Positions 45,067-55,927 are shown, counted from the first letter of the stretch. The stretch: DNA of 64,000 bases from JACCZX01 sp963829995 (GCA_963829995.1 CAWHKW010000004.1:1-64000), one strand, 5' to 3'. Numbers and translations: made by a program. The notes: generated by a model from the letters alone, not told the origin.

Positions 45067-45810
45067 CCTCTCACTACGGACGCTGATCTGCAAACCTTCT
45101 TTGCCCTGACGGGTTTCGCCCTTGCCATCGGCGGTGTCGCGTGGCTGATCGCCAAGGGCAGACAACTCAACAGGCAACGCGACTTCGAACGCAAGGTTCA
45201 CGCGCGCAAGCTGGGCTGGACCTATGTTGGCACCCGCGAAGGTCGCGTTGACTATCGTTTCGCAGGTTCAGCTTCCGATATCGAATGGTCGATGTGGTAC
45301 GACAGCGATCGCGGCGACAGATCACCAACGCCTAAAGCGCATTGGCAATCGGCCAACGTGCGCACTGCGCAATTGTCGTTGGTCATCATTGGCCGCAAGC
45401 GATATCAGATGGAAAGCGGAATCGTCGGCCGACTGCTGATCGATGTGGTCAGCGGCGTCGCCCAGGCGGTCGGCGGCGGCCAGGTACGCGCTGACAAGAC
45501 TGCATTTTATGAATCTGCGCTAACGCTGGATGAAGGGCGTGCCGGATTTCGCGAACGTTATGCGATCGCTGTTTCCCCCGAAATGCCGAGCGGCTGGCTC
45601 GACGACGAATTGCAGGCGGCGCTGCTCGATTGGCCCAAGTCCAAGCGCGGCGCTGCGTATCGAGGCGACGAAAAAATCGAGGTGACGTTAGGCCCTGACG
45701 GACTGCAGATCGTCGCGCAGCACATGCCTGAAGACTTTGCTTTCTGGAACCACTTGGCGCGGCTCGGAGAAGCGCTAGCGCAGCGGCTCAGCCGGTTAGC
45801 GACTCGCTAG
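45067..45810 (+). CDS. Membrane-anchored protein of unknown function, start codon missing or frame broken
   Basis: The convincing coding frame begins right after a TGA at 45064 and runs to 45810 (about 248 codons). An ATG does not appear until 45292, yet the preceding 75 codons read as real protein: the membrane segment FFALTGFALAIGGVAWLIAKG, then RKLGWTYVGTREGRVDYRF. There is no ATG, GTG or TTG in that part; only CTG at 45088. An ATG at 45063 lies one base out of frame. One extra base between 45065 and 45085 would restore a normal start. The soluble domain (DIEWSMWYDSDRG...) is not a family I recognise. Confidence 0.65.
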   Translation, partial: PLTTDADLQTFFALTGFALAIGGVAWLIAKGRQLNRQRDFERKVHARKLGWTYVGTREGRVDYRFAGSASDIEWSMWYDSDRGDRSPTPKAHWQSANVRTAQLSLVIIGRKRYQMESGIVGRLLIDVVSGVAQAVGGGQVRADKTAFYESALTLDEGRAGFRERYAIAVSPEMPSGWLDDELQAALLDWPKSKRGAAYRGDEKIEVTLGPDGLQIVAQHMPEDFAFWNHLARLGEALAQRLSRLATR

Positions 45811-45823
45811 CGTGCACAAACGA

Positions 45824-48229
45824 TCAGCGGCGCGGCTTCAGCTCCAGCGTCGTCGCTTGGCGCGCGAGCGGCGGCCGCATCGGCAAGTAGAGGACATCGC
45901 GCCATAGCGGCAGCATCGATGCGTACCACTCGGAAAACGGATTTCCCACCTGGCCGCCCGACAAAGTCCAAAACGAATTCGATTCAAGCGCGGCGAAGTC
46001 GTAGATCGCCCTTAGGGTGGCGGTGTGCCGCGTCGAAAATGGCGCTTCAGGCCGGTGAGACAACGAACCGACATTAATGGTGTGCGCATCTCCCGGATAT
46101 GCAATGCTCAATTCGAACAAGCGGCGCAGCCCGGGCACGCCGGACATCGGCCGGTGCTCGGCCACCGCACGATGCACATCGCCCCAGCGCAAACCGGCTA
46201 CATCGCGACCGGAAGCCTGAGTCAACTGCGTCACCGCTGTGTCGAGGGCTTCACTTGCCAGGGTGGAGCACGTTTCGAAACGCTGCTCGGTTGAACGATC
46301 GTCACACCAGTCACGCGCCTGCGCGCGCCCGGACAATACGTGCAGCAAAGTCGAGGTCAGCTCGGCGCGCTCGACAAATTCCTCAGCCAAAGAGCCGAGA
46401 TCGTCGGAAAAAATCCGGAGCTTCAGCTCGCGCAGCCACGCGTGATAGATCAACGGCTCGGGAGCGTCGCGCTTCATTTGAAAGTCCCACGCGTTGAGTC
46501 GCGCGAGCGCATCACGCCCGGCTTCGGTCTGCGGCTGAACTCCCTTCAGCATCCCGAGCATGTCGCGCGCTGCGAACGATGTGACGTCGGCCTGGATCGC
46601 TTTGAAAGTCGTCACGTCATGTTTGCCACGCGCCTCGAGCAGTTGTTCGACGCGCTGTGCGCGATAGGGTAGAAACCAGTCGTACGTCAGATGGTGCGGA
46701 TAGGTCGAGGGCACAACCTTGTGATTGGCTGTCACGATTAATCCACGGGCTGGATTGCGCATCCTTGGCGCTTGCTCGATCGGCAGGTAGCCGCTCCAGT
46801 CGTAGCGGGCATCCCATCCGGGCGCCGGCACCAGTCCGCGCAGATCGTTGGTTCGATCGCGCACCGGGATTCGCCCGGTCACAGTCATTCCGATTGCGCC
46901 ATCCACATCTGCTATCAACGCCGACTGCGTGACCACTTGAAACAGCGCAAGCGCCTGCTCGGCCTGGTCGATGTTGCGCGCCTTGTTAAGCGCGCGTATC
47001 GCGGCAAGCGTCGTATCGTTTGGTTCGAGCGCTGACCAGCGCAGTGCCAGTGCAAACTGGGGTTGCTTGAATCCCTTTTCCACGCTGGAAAGACCGCTGA
47101 TCACAGGGCCGTGCCGAGTCTCGCGAACCGTCAAGTCGACATCGGCTCCACCCTTGACACGAATCCGCTCGACGCGCGTCGCAAAGCGCGCCCAGCCCTC
47201 GGGTGTCTGGTATTCCTCGGACTGTTCGGGATTGATGCGCTCTAGATACAAGTCCTGCTGATCGACACCAGTATTGGTAAACGACCACGCGATGCGATCG
47301 TTGCGGCCTAGGACTACGCCGGGCACTCCAGGCAAGGTCGCGCCGATTACATTGATTCCCGGCGCCCGTATCCCCACTAAATACCAAACCGATGGTGTCG
47401 TCAGCCCGAGATGTGGATCGTTGGCCATCATCGGCTTGCCGCTGACGGTGCGCTGGCCCGACACCAACCAGTTGTTTGAGCCGACTCCTTCGCCGTCGCC
47501 GAAGCCAAAGCCAGGCGCAGTCATTGCAGTCACCTGCACCGCTTTCAGACCGAGCAGGCGATACAACTCTGCATAGTCCGCGGTGACCGGCGCAGGATCG
47601 CCCGGATACGGCGGATAAAAATCGTTGATCTCTGCCACCGAGAACCGCTGTGCCAATTGAAGGCGGCGCAGTTCGCGCGAGTAGGAATAGCGCGCCAGAT
47701 CCCACGCCATGATCAGCGACCAGCCGATCGAGTCCGCAGGCGTCCACGGGTCGGGCTTCGGCGCGCGCGTCAGCAAGAACTCCGGCGGCAGCGGTCCGCC
47801 GCGTTTGGTTAGATACGCGTTAACGCCGGCGGCATAGGCCTCAAGCAAATCGCGATGCTCGATATCCAGGTTGTCATAGATGCTTTGCGCCACGCGAGCA
47901 ATGCCGATCGTGCGCAAAAACTTGTCGGTGTCGAGCGCCGGTTCGCCCAGCACTTCCGCCAGGCGCCCCGCGGCAACACGGCGATTCATTTCCATTTGCC
48001 AAAGCCGATCCTGCGCATGCGTGTAACCGAGCGCGAAGGTCGCATCTCGTTCGCTTGCCGCGACGATGCCTGGAATGCCGTGGTCGTCGCGCTCTATGCG
48101 CACGGGTTGCTGCAGGCCGGGAACGATGAACGTTCCTTCGTGCACCGGCAGGCTGGCTTGCCGATACCAAAGGCCGATCGCCAGCACGATTACCGCTAAC
48201 AGCAATAGGGCGTATCCGACGATTCGCAC
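45824..48229 (-). CDS. Penicillin acylase family protein (Ntn hydrolase, peptidase S45)
   Basis: 801 residues, full length for the family. The N-terminal hydrophobic anchor GYALLLLAVIVLAIGLW leads to the alpha chain, the spacer, and the autocatalytic cleavage site GVG-SNNWLVSG, with the nucleophile Ser251 becoming the new N-terminus of the beta chain. Then come ANDPHLGLTTPSVWY and, further on, the substrate-pocket region. Members hydrolyse amides such as penicillin G, acyl-homoserine lactones or other N-acyl compounds; the substrate here is unknown. It may act with the nearby M20 hydrolases on acylated amines (inference). Confidence 0.93.
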   Translation of the reverse strand: MRIVGYALLLLAVIVLAIGLWYRQASLPVHEGTFIVPGLQQPVRIERDDHGIPGIVAASERDATFALGYTHAQDRLWQMEMNRRVAAGRLAEVLGEPALDTDKFLRTIGIARVAQSIYDNLDIEHRDLLEAYAAGVNAYLTKRGGPLPPEFLLTRAPKPDPWTPADSIGWSLIMAWDLARYSYSRELRRLQLAQRFSVAEINDFYPPYPGDPAPVTADYAELYRLLGLKAVQVTAMTAPGFGFGDGEGVGSNNWLVSGQRTVSGKPMMANDPHLGLTTPSVWYLVGIRAPGINVIGATLPGVPGVVLGRNDRIAWSFTNTGVDQQDLYLERINPEQSEEYQTPEGWARFATRVERIRVKGGADVDLTVRETRHGPVISGLSSVEKGFKQPQFALALRWSALEPNDTTLAAIRALNKARNIDQAEQALALFQVVTQSALIADVDGAIGMTVTGRIPVRDRTNDLRGLVPAPGWDARYDWSGYLPIEQAPRMRNPARGLIVTANHKVVPSTYPHHLTYDWFLPYRAQRVEQLLEARGKHDVTTFKAIQADVTSFAARDMLGMLKGVQPQTEAGRDALARLNAWDFQMKRDAPEPLIYHAWLRELKLRIFSDDLGSLAEEFVERAELTSTLLHVLSGRAQARDWCDDRSTEQRFETCSTLASEALDTAVTQLTQASGRDVAGLRWGDVHRAVAEHRPMSGVPGLRRLFELSIAYPGDAHTINVGSLSHRPEAPFSTRHTATLRAIYDFAALESNSFWTLSGGQVGNPFSEWYASMLPLWRDVLYLPMRPPLARQATTLELKPRR

Positions 48230-48297
48230 ACACGGTCCCCAAAGTAGTGAGCGCCGATTGTGAACGATCGATCAGCGGCAAACAAAGGAGCAAATAA

Positions 48298-48324
48298 AGC
48301 TAGCCTGACAACGTCCTGCTTCGC
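48298..48324 (-). repeat. Remnant of the 5S rRNA 3' end
   Basis: On the plus strand these 27 bases begin AGCTAGCCTGACAA and continue CGTCCTGCTTCGC. The end of the intact 5S gene with its flank (49271-49298) reads AGCTAGCCTGACAA then TGTCCTACTTTCGC. The two differ by two substitutions and one missing base (25 of 28 positions). They are direct repeats about 970 bases apart with the PEP-CTERM gene between them. This could be a decayed second 5S copy or the footprint of an insertion. Confidence 0.65.
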
Positions 48325-48429
48325 CGTTATGCGACCGTGTGGCTCGGAGACGGTGACGTAGCGCGGTCGGTCGCATGCACCGCGATCGAGTATTGTCCCG
48401 TGCGAGACTGTTTTAACAGGCGAGCCAAC

Positions 48430-49227
48430 ATGAAAATGTCAGTGCGATCTTTCTTTACCCTGCTTCTTCTTGGAACAGTCATCTGTGTCGCTCCCTCGCG
48501 GGCAGCTCTGACAACCGACTCCACAACATTTACTGGCTTCTCGGTTACCTATGACAGTGCGGTGTGGGGAAATATCAAATTTCCGCACGAGGCAGATTCG
48601 TTCTCGCAAACCCTGCCGATCTCTCAATTCGGGTTCGGGCGATGGTTTTTCGATCCAAACCTTAGCGTGTCCAGCAACGGATCAGCGGGCCCGTCGGAGT
48701 TGGCAGTTACGGGTGAAATCACGCTGAATGCGAAGCCGGGGTGGGGGCTCTACAACGTCAACTTCACCCAGAGCGGGCAGTGGACGACGTCAGGGTCGGG
48801 GATGGTCAGCGTCGACGGTTCGTTCGTTGACGTCGTAGCACCCAATGCTGAGTTCTTCTTCACAAACCACCAGGCGTTCACAAGCCCCCTTGTGCAGAAT
48901 GGTGAGAATGCAAGTGGCTTCTACTACATCATTGGCGAGCGCAGTTCGTTCTCACGATTTGATCAGCTCACCATTAGCTACGACCTGCTGCTGAAGGCGA
49001 CCGCGATGGACGGCGCGGGGTCGGCGCACTTGTTTAGCGATACCAGCGATCCAAGCTTTCTGGGTGGTTCGGGTCCGTATCCGAACTCCAATATCGTAGG
49101 CACCTTCATCAGTGTGGCCTTCGAGCGGACGACGCCAATCTCAGAGCCGAGCGCTCTCATGTTGGTACTAGTGGGCCTCTTTACATTGCGACTGCTGCAG
49201 CGGCCGGGCCAGCGAACTCAAGCCTGA
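48430..49227 (+). CDS. PEP-CTERM domain exported protein
   Basis: 265 residues from the ATG at 48430. Signal peptide MKMSVRSFFTLLLLGTVICVAPSRA. The body is Ser/Gly/Phe-rich with many short beta strands. The C-terminus SEPSALMLVLVGLFTLRLLQ plus a basic tail is a PEP-CTERM sorting signal, the substrate of an exosortase, so the protein should be processed at the membrane and exported with exopolysaccharide. The composition (more A/T, more Phe and Ser) differs from its neighbours, consistent with acquisition. The frame reaches 48337, but that part is not signal-like. Confidence 0.82.
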   Translation: MKMSVRSFFTLLLLGTVICVAPSRAALTTDSTTFTGFSVTYDSAVWGNIKFPHEADSFSQTLPISQFGFGRWFFDPNLSVSSNGSAGPSELAVTGEITLNAKPGWGLYNVNFTQSGQWTTSGSGMVSVDGSFVDVVAPNAEFFFTNHQAFTSPLVQNGENASGFYYIIGERSSFSRFDQLTISYDLLLKATAMDGAGSAHLFSDTSDPSFLGGSGPYPNSNIVGTFISVAFERTTPISEPSALMLVLVGLFTLRLLQRPGQRTQA

Positions 49228-49264
49228 AAGAACAAACGCCCCAACACTTGCGTGCCGGGGCGTT
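49225..49264 (-). terminator. Intrinsic terminator of the rRNA operon
   Basis: AACGCCCC (49235-49242) pairs with GGGGCGTT (49257-49264) around a 14-base loop. Read on the minus strand the stem is followed by TTTGTTCTTT, a U-rich tract, and lies just past the 5S gene. It may also serve the PEP-CTERM gene from the other side, where the tract is weaker. Confidence 0.75.
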
Positions 49265-49274
49265 CTGTATAGCT

Positions 49275-49392
49275 AGCCTGACAATGTCCTACTTTCGCTA
49301 GAAATACATCTAACTATCATCGGCGCTGAATCGTTTCACGGTCCTGTTCGGGATGGGAAGGAGTGGTTCCAACTCGCTATGGTCGTCAGGCA
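49275..49392 (-). rRNA. rrf: 5S ribosomal RNA
   Basis: The ends TGCCTGAC and GTCAGGCT pair as the 5S terminal helix, over about 118 bases. The internal ACCACTCCTTCCCATCCCGAAC region is the conserved loop B/C segment. It is the last gene of the operon. A 125-base spacer separates it from the 23S gene. Confidence 0.95.
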
Positions 49393-49853
49393 ATTCAGAC
49401 GACCTCCTGATTCGCCGCTACTGAGCAGCGGCTCACAAGAGATCTGATTCGGAAAGAAGCAAAGTGGTTGTGTTGCGTGTCGAGCCTCAAAACTTCTGAG
49501 ACAGGCAGCACGGTTATAGGATCAAGCCTCACGGGCAATTAGTACTGGTTAGCTCAACGCCTTACAGCGCTTCCACACCCAGCCTATCAACGTCCTGGTC
49601 TAGGACGACCCTTAAGGGAGGTCAAGCCTCCGGGAAGATTAATCTTCAGGCAAGTTTCCCGCTTAGATGCTTTCAGCGGTTATCTTTTCCGCACGTAGCT
49701 ACCCGGCGATGCCACTGGCGTGACAACCGGTACACCAGAGGTGCGTCCACTCCGGTCCTCTCGTACTAGGAGCAGCCCCCGTCAATCTTCCAGCGCCCAC
49801 GGCAGATAGGGACCAAACTGTCTCACGACGTTTTAAACCCAGCTCACGTACCT

Positions 49854-49886
<33 letters not shown>

Positions 49887-49960
49887 GGCTACAGCCCCAG
49901 GATGAGATGAGCCGACATCGAGGTGCCAAACACTGCCGTCGATATGAACTCTTGGGCAGT

Positions 49961-50033
<73 letters not shown>

Positions 50034-50138
50034 TAGACCTGCTTTCGCACCTGCTCGACTTGTCAGTCTCGCAGTCAAGCACGCTTATGCCTATGCACTA
50101 TCAGTACGATTTCCGACCGTACCTAGCGTACCTTCGTA

Positions 50139-50183
<45 letters not shown>

Positions 50184-50337
50184 TACCATGCACTGTTCCC
50201 CGCCCGGATAACGGGCGTAGGTTAGAGCCGCAAACAAATCAGGGTGGTATTTCAAGGTTGGCTCCACGAGAGCTAGCGCCCCCGCTTCAAAGCCTCCCAC
50301 CTATCCTACACAGATCGGTTCACAGTCCAATGCAAAG

Positions 50338-50369
<32 letters not shown>

Positions 50370-50442
50370 AGCCGCGGGTAGATTGCATCATCACAAACAT
50401 TTCAACTTCGCTGAGTCTCGGGAGGAGACAGTGTGGCCATCG

Positions 50443-50524
<82 letters not shown>

Positions 50525-51222
50525 TGGGGCTTCGATCAAGGGCTTGCACCCCATCAATTAACCTTCCAGCACCGGGCAGGCGTCACACCCTATACGTCCA
50601 CTTTCGTGTTTGCAGAGTGCTGTGTTTTTAATAAACAGTCGCAGCCACCGATTCTCTGAGACCTTCTCACGCTTCGGGCGTTTCTCCCGTCACGCTAACA
50701 AGGCACACCTTCTTCCGAAGTTACGGTGTCAATTTGCCGAGTTCCTTCTCCCGAGTTCTCTCAAGCGCCTGAGCATATTCAGCTCGCCCACCAGTGTCGG
50801 TTTTCGGTACGGTCGTGTCTAACTGAAGCTTAGAGGCTTTTCCTGGAACCACTTCCAATCACTTCGCGGCTTACGCCGCTCGATCCTTTTCCTTGGTGAT
50901 ACGCCAGCGGATTTACCTACTGGCCACCTACGATCAGAAACCGGGACATCCAACACCCGGATGATCTTCAACAGTCCGTCCCCCCATCGCATTAGACATC
51001 GGTGCAGGAATATTGACCTGCTTCCCATCGACTACGACTTTCGTCCTCGTCTTAGGGGCCGACTCACCCTGCTCCGATGAACGTAGAGCAGGAAACCTTG
51101 GGCTTACGGCGAGGGGGCTTTTCACCCCCTTTAACGCTACTCATGTCAGCATTCGCACTTCTGATACCTCCAGCAGCCCTCTCGAGCCACCTTCGCAGGC
51201 TTACAGAACGCTCCCCTACCAC

Positions 51223-51358
51223 GTAAACGCTTCGCTTGAACTCGCTCATGGTGGCGACGACGGCGCAGCCGGCGTCGCCAAACCTAACAAGAGAGAGTGG
51301 GCGTCGATCGACTCCAGATCAAACAGAATCGACGAACAAGTTCAAGTGAAGCGTTTAC
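51223..51358 (-). other. 23S rRNA intervening sequence in helix 45
   Basis: GTAAACGCTTCGCTTGAAC (51223-51241) and GTTCAAGTGAAGCGTTTAC (51340-51358) are complementary over 19 bases with one position giving a G-U pair. The 136-base element replaces the short helix-45 loop and has an inner hairpin (GGCGACG/CGTCGCC) and another (GTCGAT/ATCGAC). Position and architecture match known intervening sequences that RNase III removes without ligation. Confidence 0.88.
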
Positions 51359-51515
51359 ATCCGCAGCTTCGGTTATCGGCTTAGCCCCGTTACATCTTCC
51401 GCGCAGAAAGACTCGATCAGTGAGCTATTACGCTTTCTTTGAAGGATGGCTGCTTCTAAGCCAACTTCCTGACTGTCTTAGCCTTTCCACTTCGTTTCCC
51501 ACTTAGCCGATATTG

Positions 51516-51550
<35 letters not shown>

Positions 51551-51969
51551 CGTGTCCGGACGTTAGCACCCGGTGCACTGTCTCCCGCGCTGACACTTCC
51601 AAGTATTCGGAGTTTGCCATGGTTTGGTAAGGCGCCATGCCCCCCTAGCCATAACAGTGCTCTACCCCCTGGAGTGATACGCGAGGCACTACCTCAATAG
51701 TTTTCGGGGAGAACCAGCTATTTCCAGATTTGTTTGGCCTTTCACCCCTATCCACAGCTCATCCGCTACTTTTGCAACAGTAGTCGGTTCGGTCCTCCAG
51801 TGAGTGTTACCCCACCTTCAACCTGGCCATGGATAGATCATCTGGTTTCGGGTCTACACCCTGCGACTGAACGCCCTATTCGGACTCGCTTTCGCTACGC
51901 CTTCCCTATACGGTTAAGCTTGCCACAGAATGTAAGTCGCTGACCCATTATGCAAAAGGTACGCAGTCA

Positions 51970-52100
51970 CTCCAGCTTCAAGAGCCCTCGCTCCCGAACG
52001 TAATTCGAGAGACACGGGGCATTCCCCTTCCGTAGTGGGTGACCTTTGACGACGCGTGCCGCGTCGTCAAAGGGTCCACCAAAGGCTCTTGAAGCTGGAG
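51970..52100 (-). other. 23S rRNA intervening sequence in helix 25
   Basis: CTCCAGCTTCAAGAGCC (51970-51986) and GGCTCTTGAAGCTGGAG (52084-52100) are perfect 17-base complements. Inside, CCTTTGACGACGC (52043-52055) and GCGTCGTCAAAGG (52061-52073) make a second perfect 13-bp stem. The 131-base element sits where E. coli has a small helix-25 stem. The long perfect stems fit RNase III processing. Confidence 0.9.
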
Positions 52101-52814
52101 CTCCTACTGTTTGTATGCATGCGGTTTCAGGATCTATTTCACTCCCCTTCCGGGGTTCTTTTAACCTTTCCTTCACAGTACTGGTTCACTATCGGTCGAT
52201 TACGAGTATTTAGCCTTGGAGGATGGTCCCCCCATCTTCAGACAGGATTTCACGTGTCCCGCCCTACTTGTCGTGCGCTTAGTTCCACTGCCGTTCTTTC
52301 ACATACGGGGCTATCACCCGCTATGGCCGTACTTTCCAGAACGTTCCGTTTGAACAACAGCTAAAACGCACAGGCTGGTCCGATTTCGCTCGCCACTACT
52401 CTCGGAATCTCGGTTGATTTCTTTTCCTCTGCCTACTTAGATGTTTCAGTTCAGCAGGTTCGCTTCCACTCGCCTATTTATTCAGCGAGGGATTCCCTTG
52501 CGGGAGGGTTTCCCCATTCGGACATCTGCGGCTGTTAACGCTCGTTGCCAGCTGACCGCAGCTTTACGCAGGCTGCCACGTCCTTCATCGCCTGTAATCG
52601 CCAAGGCATCCACCACATGCACTTAGTCGCTTGATCCTATAACGGTGCGGCCTGTTCGTATTGATTACTACTTGCTCAGGACGACACGGTCATCGGGCGA
52701 CCATGTTGCTAATCTCAGATTTAATGCTTGAGACTCGAATGCAATTACAACCCGTTATCAATCCTCTCCTGACTCATTACCAGGCGCAGGATTGAAACGC
52801 TTTGCTTCTTCCGA

Positions 52815-52829
52815 ATTGTTAAAGATCGA
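52815..52829 (-). promoter_or_regulatory. boxA-like antitermination element before 23S
   Basis: On the minus strand CGATCTTTAACAATT matches the boxA core (TCTTTAA) that binds NusB/S10 in rRNA leaders and 16S-23S spacers. It lies between tRNA-Ala and 23S. Confidence 0.55.
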
Positions 52830-52907
52830 AACAGCGATTTTGGTCAAAGACCAAACGGAAATGCGCACTTTTGCAGACGCGCTTTCGTTTGACATTTGAG
52901 ATAAGTA

Positions 52908-52983
52908 TGGTGGAGGTGAACGGGATCGAACCGATGACCTCCTGCTTGCAAAGCAGGCGCTCTCCCAATTGAGCTACACCCCC
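52908..52983 (-). tRNA. tRNA-Ala (TGC)
   Basis: 76 bases including an encoded CCA. The acceptor stem starts GGGGGTGTAGC, the anticodon loop is CTTTGCAAG with anticodon TGC, and the T-arm is GGTTCGATCCC. It lies between 23S and tRNA-Ile, as usual in this operon type. Confidence 0.97.
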
Positions 52984-53026
52984 GGTTCCTGGTCATAGGC
53001 CCCCGCTTAAGCCTCCTGCCCGAGCG

Positions 53027-53103
53027 TGGTGGGTCTGGATGGACTCGAACCATCGACCCCCGCCTTATCAAGACGGTGCTCTAACCAGCTGAGCTACAGA
53101 CCC
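53027..53103 (-). tRNA. tRNA-Ile (GAT)
   Basis: 77 bases including CCA. It starts GGGTCTGTAGC; the anticodon GAT lies in CTTGATAAG, and the T-arm is GGTTCGAGTCC. It follows the 16S gene in the spacer. Confidence 0.97.
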
Positions 53104-53190
53104 GCCGTCTTGCAACTTGCTTCTGGCCCCACTCGCTGCCGCAAGAAACCAACCGATAAGTGTGAACGCTTAAATCGAAGCGCGTACTCG

Positions 53191-54727
<1,537 letters not shown>

Positions 54728-54890
54728 TACTGTGTGCTTGATTACTCTCGCTGGAATCGAGAGGCTCTTGCGAACATCTCTTTCCATTGCGTGAGCACTA
54801 ATGATTTGAGTTCAGCCGGATCAATAGCCGTGAGACTTTTCGACCCGGTTGCGCCGTTCATTAAGCGCCCACACTTATCGGCTGTTTCAT

Positions 54891-54902
54891 TTTTAAAGAA
54901 CA
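54891..54902 (-). promoter_or_regulatory. boxA antitermination element in the rRNA leader
   Basis: On the minus strand TGTTCTTTAAAA, close to the boxA consensus TGCTCTTTAA, about 165 bases before the 16S 5' end. It should bind the Nus factors for rRNA antitermination. Confidence 0.65.
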
Positions 54903-54953
54903 AGACACCCGTCGCACGCACTTTTTACAGAGTTGCGGAACGGGAGTCGCAAA

Positions 54954-54990
54954 GAGGCGCGATTATGAGCGTCCGCAGAAATGCTGTCAA
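54954..54990 (-). promoter_or_regulatory. rRNA operon P1 promoter
   Basis: On the minus strand the -35 box is TTGACA (54990-54985), the spacer is exactly 17 bases, and the -10 box is CATAAT (54967-54962). The discriminator CGCGCCTC is GC-rich, as expected for stringently controlled rRNA promoters. The start is predicted near 54955. Confidence 0.8.
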
Positions 54991-55092
54991 GCAACATGCC
55001 GGCGGACGCGCTAATTGCGCGCTGGGATGCGCTCAGAAAACTGAGCGCAGACTGGAATTTGGCGACGGAAACAGCAAATTCAAGCTGCGCGG

Positions 55093-55869
55093 CTAACGAT
55101 GCGCGAAACGTGGCGAACGTTTTTCCACGAACGCCGCCATGCCCTCCTTTTGGTCCTCCGTTGCGAACAGCGAGTGGAAAAGCCGCCGCTCAAACAGAAC
55201 GCCTTCCGCCAGCGGCAGCTCGTACGCGCGGTTAACTGCCTCTTTTGCCATTTGCACCGCTGGCAGAGAAAAACTCGCGATCGTCGCTCCGACCTTTAGC
55301 GCTTCGTCGAGCAAGTCGTTCGTTGGTACTACCCGCGATACAAGCCCCGCGCGTTCCGCTTCGGCCGCGTCCATCATCCGGGAAGACAGCACCAGATCCA
55401 TGGCCTTGGCTTTGCCCACCGCTCTCGGTAACCGCTGCGTGCCGCCTGCGCCTGGGATGATGCCGAGCTTGATTTCGGGTTGACCGAACTTTGCGGAGTC
55501 GGCGGCAATGATGATGTCGCACATCATGGCCAGCTCGCATCCGCCGCCGAGGGCGAAACCGCTGACGGCGGCGATTACAGGCTTGCGAATACGCCGGATC
55601 GTTTCCCAGTTGCGCGTGATGTAGTCGGACTTAAAGACGTCCATGTACGACCAGCTACTCATGGCGCCAATATCCGCGCCGGCAGCGAACGCCTTGTCGC
55701 TACCGGTAATGACGATCGCACCGATGCCGTCGTCGCCATCGAAACCGAGCAGCGCGGCACCGAGCTCATCCATCAAGCCATCGCTGAGCGCGTTGAGCGC
55801 CTTCGGACGGTTAAGCCGGATCAGGCCGACGCGATCGCGCGTCTCGACAATGATGTGCTCATGGTTCAT
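55093..55869 (-). CDS. Enoyl-CoA hydratase
   Basis: 258 residues of the crotonase family. The oxyanion hole segment is DKAFAAGADIGAM near 60-72, and the catalytic region is ALGGGCELAMMCDIII with PEIKLGIIPGAGGTQRLPRAVG. It hydrates trans-2-enoyl-CoA to 3-hydroxyacyl-CoA, using two glutamates. It probably serves fatty-acid or phenylacetate-type degradation. It stands alone and points away from the rRNA operon. Confidence 0.94.
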   Translation of the reverse strand: MNHEHIIVETRDRVGLIRLNRPKALNALSDGLMDELGAALLGFDGDDGIGAIVITGSDKAFAAGADIGAMSSWSYMDVFKSDYITRNWETIRRIRKPVIAAVSGFALGGGCELAMMCDIIIAADSAKFGQPEIKLGIIPGAGGTQRLPRAVGKAKAMDLVLSSRMMDAAEAERAGLVSRVVPTNDLLDEALKVGATIASFSLPAVQMAKEAVNRAYELPLAEGVLFERRLFHSLFATEDQKEGMAAFVEKRSPRFAHR

Positions 55870-55927
55870 TCAAAGCGTCTCCGTGATTTGCATCGCATCT
55901 TAGCGATGCGAAGGCCACAACACGACG

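Larger units (their letters stand above)
54728..55092 (-). other. rRNA leader and upstream spacer
   Basis: A 365-base gap without a protein gene between the 16S gene and the enoyl-CoA hydratase gene. It holds the P1 promoter (54954-54990) and the leader with boxA (54891-54902). I see no gene in the remaining part. Open frames across it are antisense to the leader and lack ribosome sites. Confidence 0.7.
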
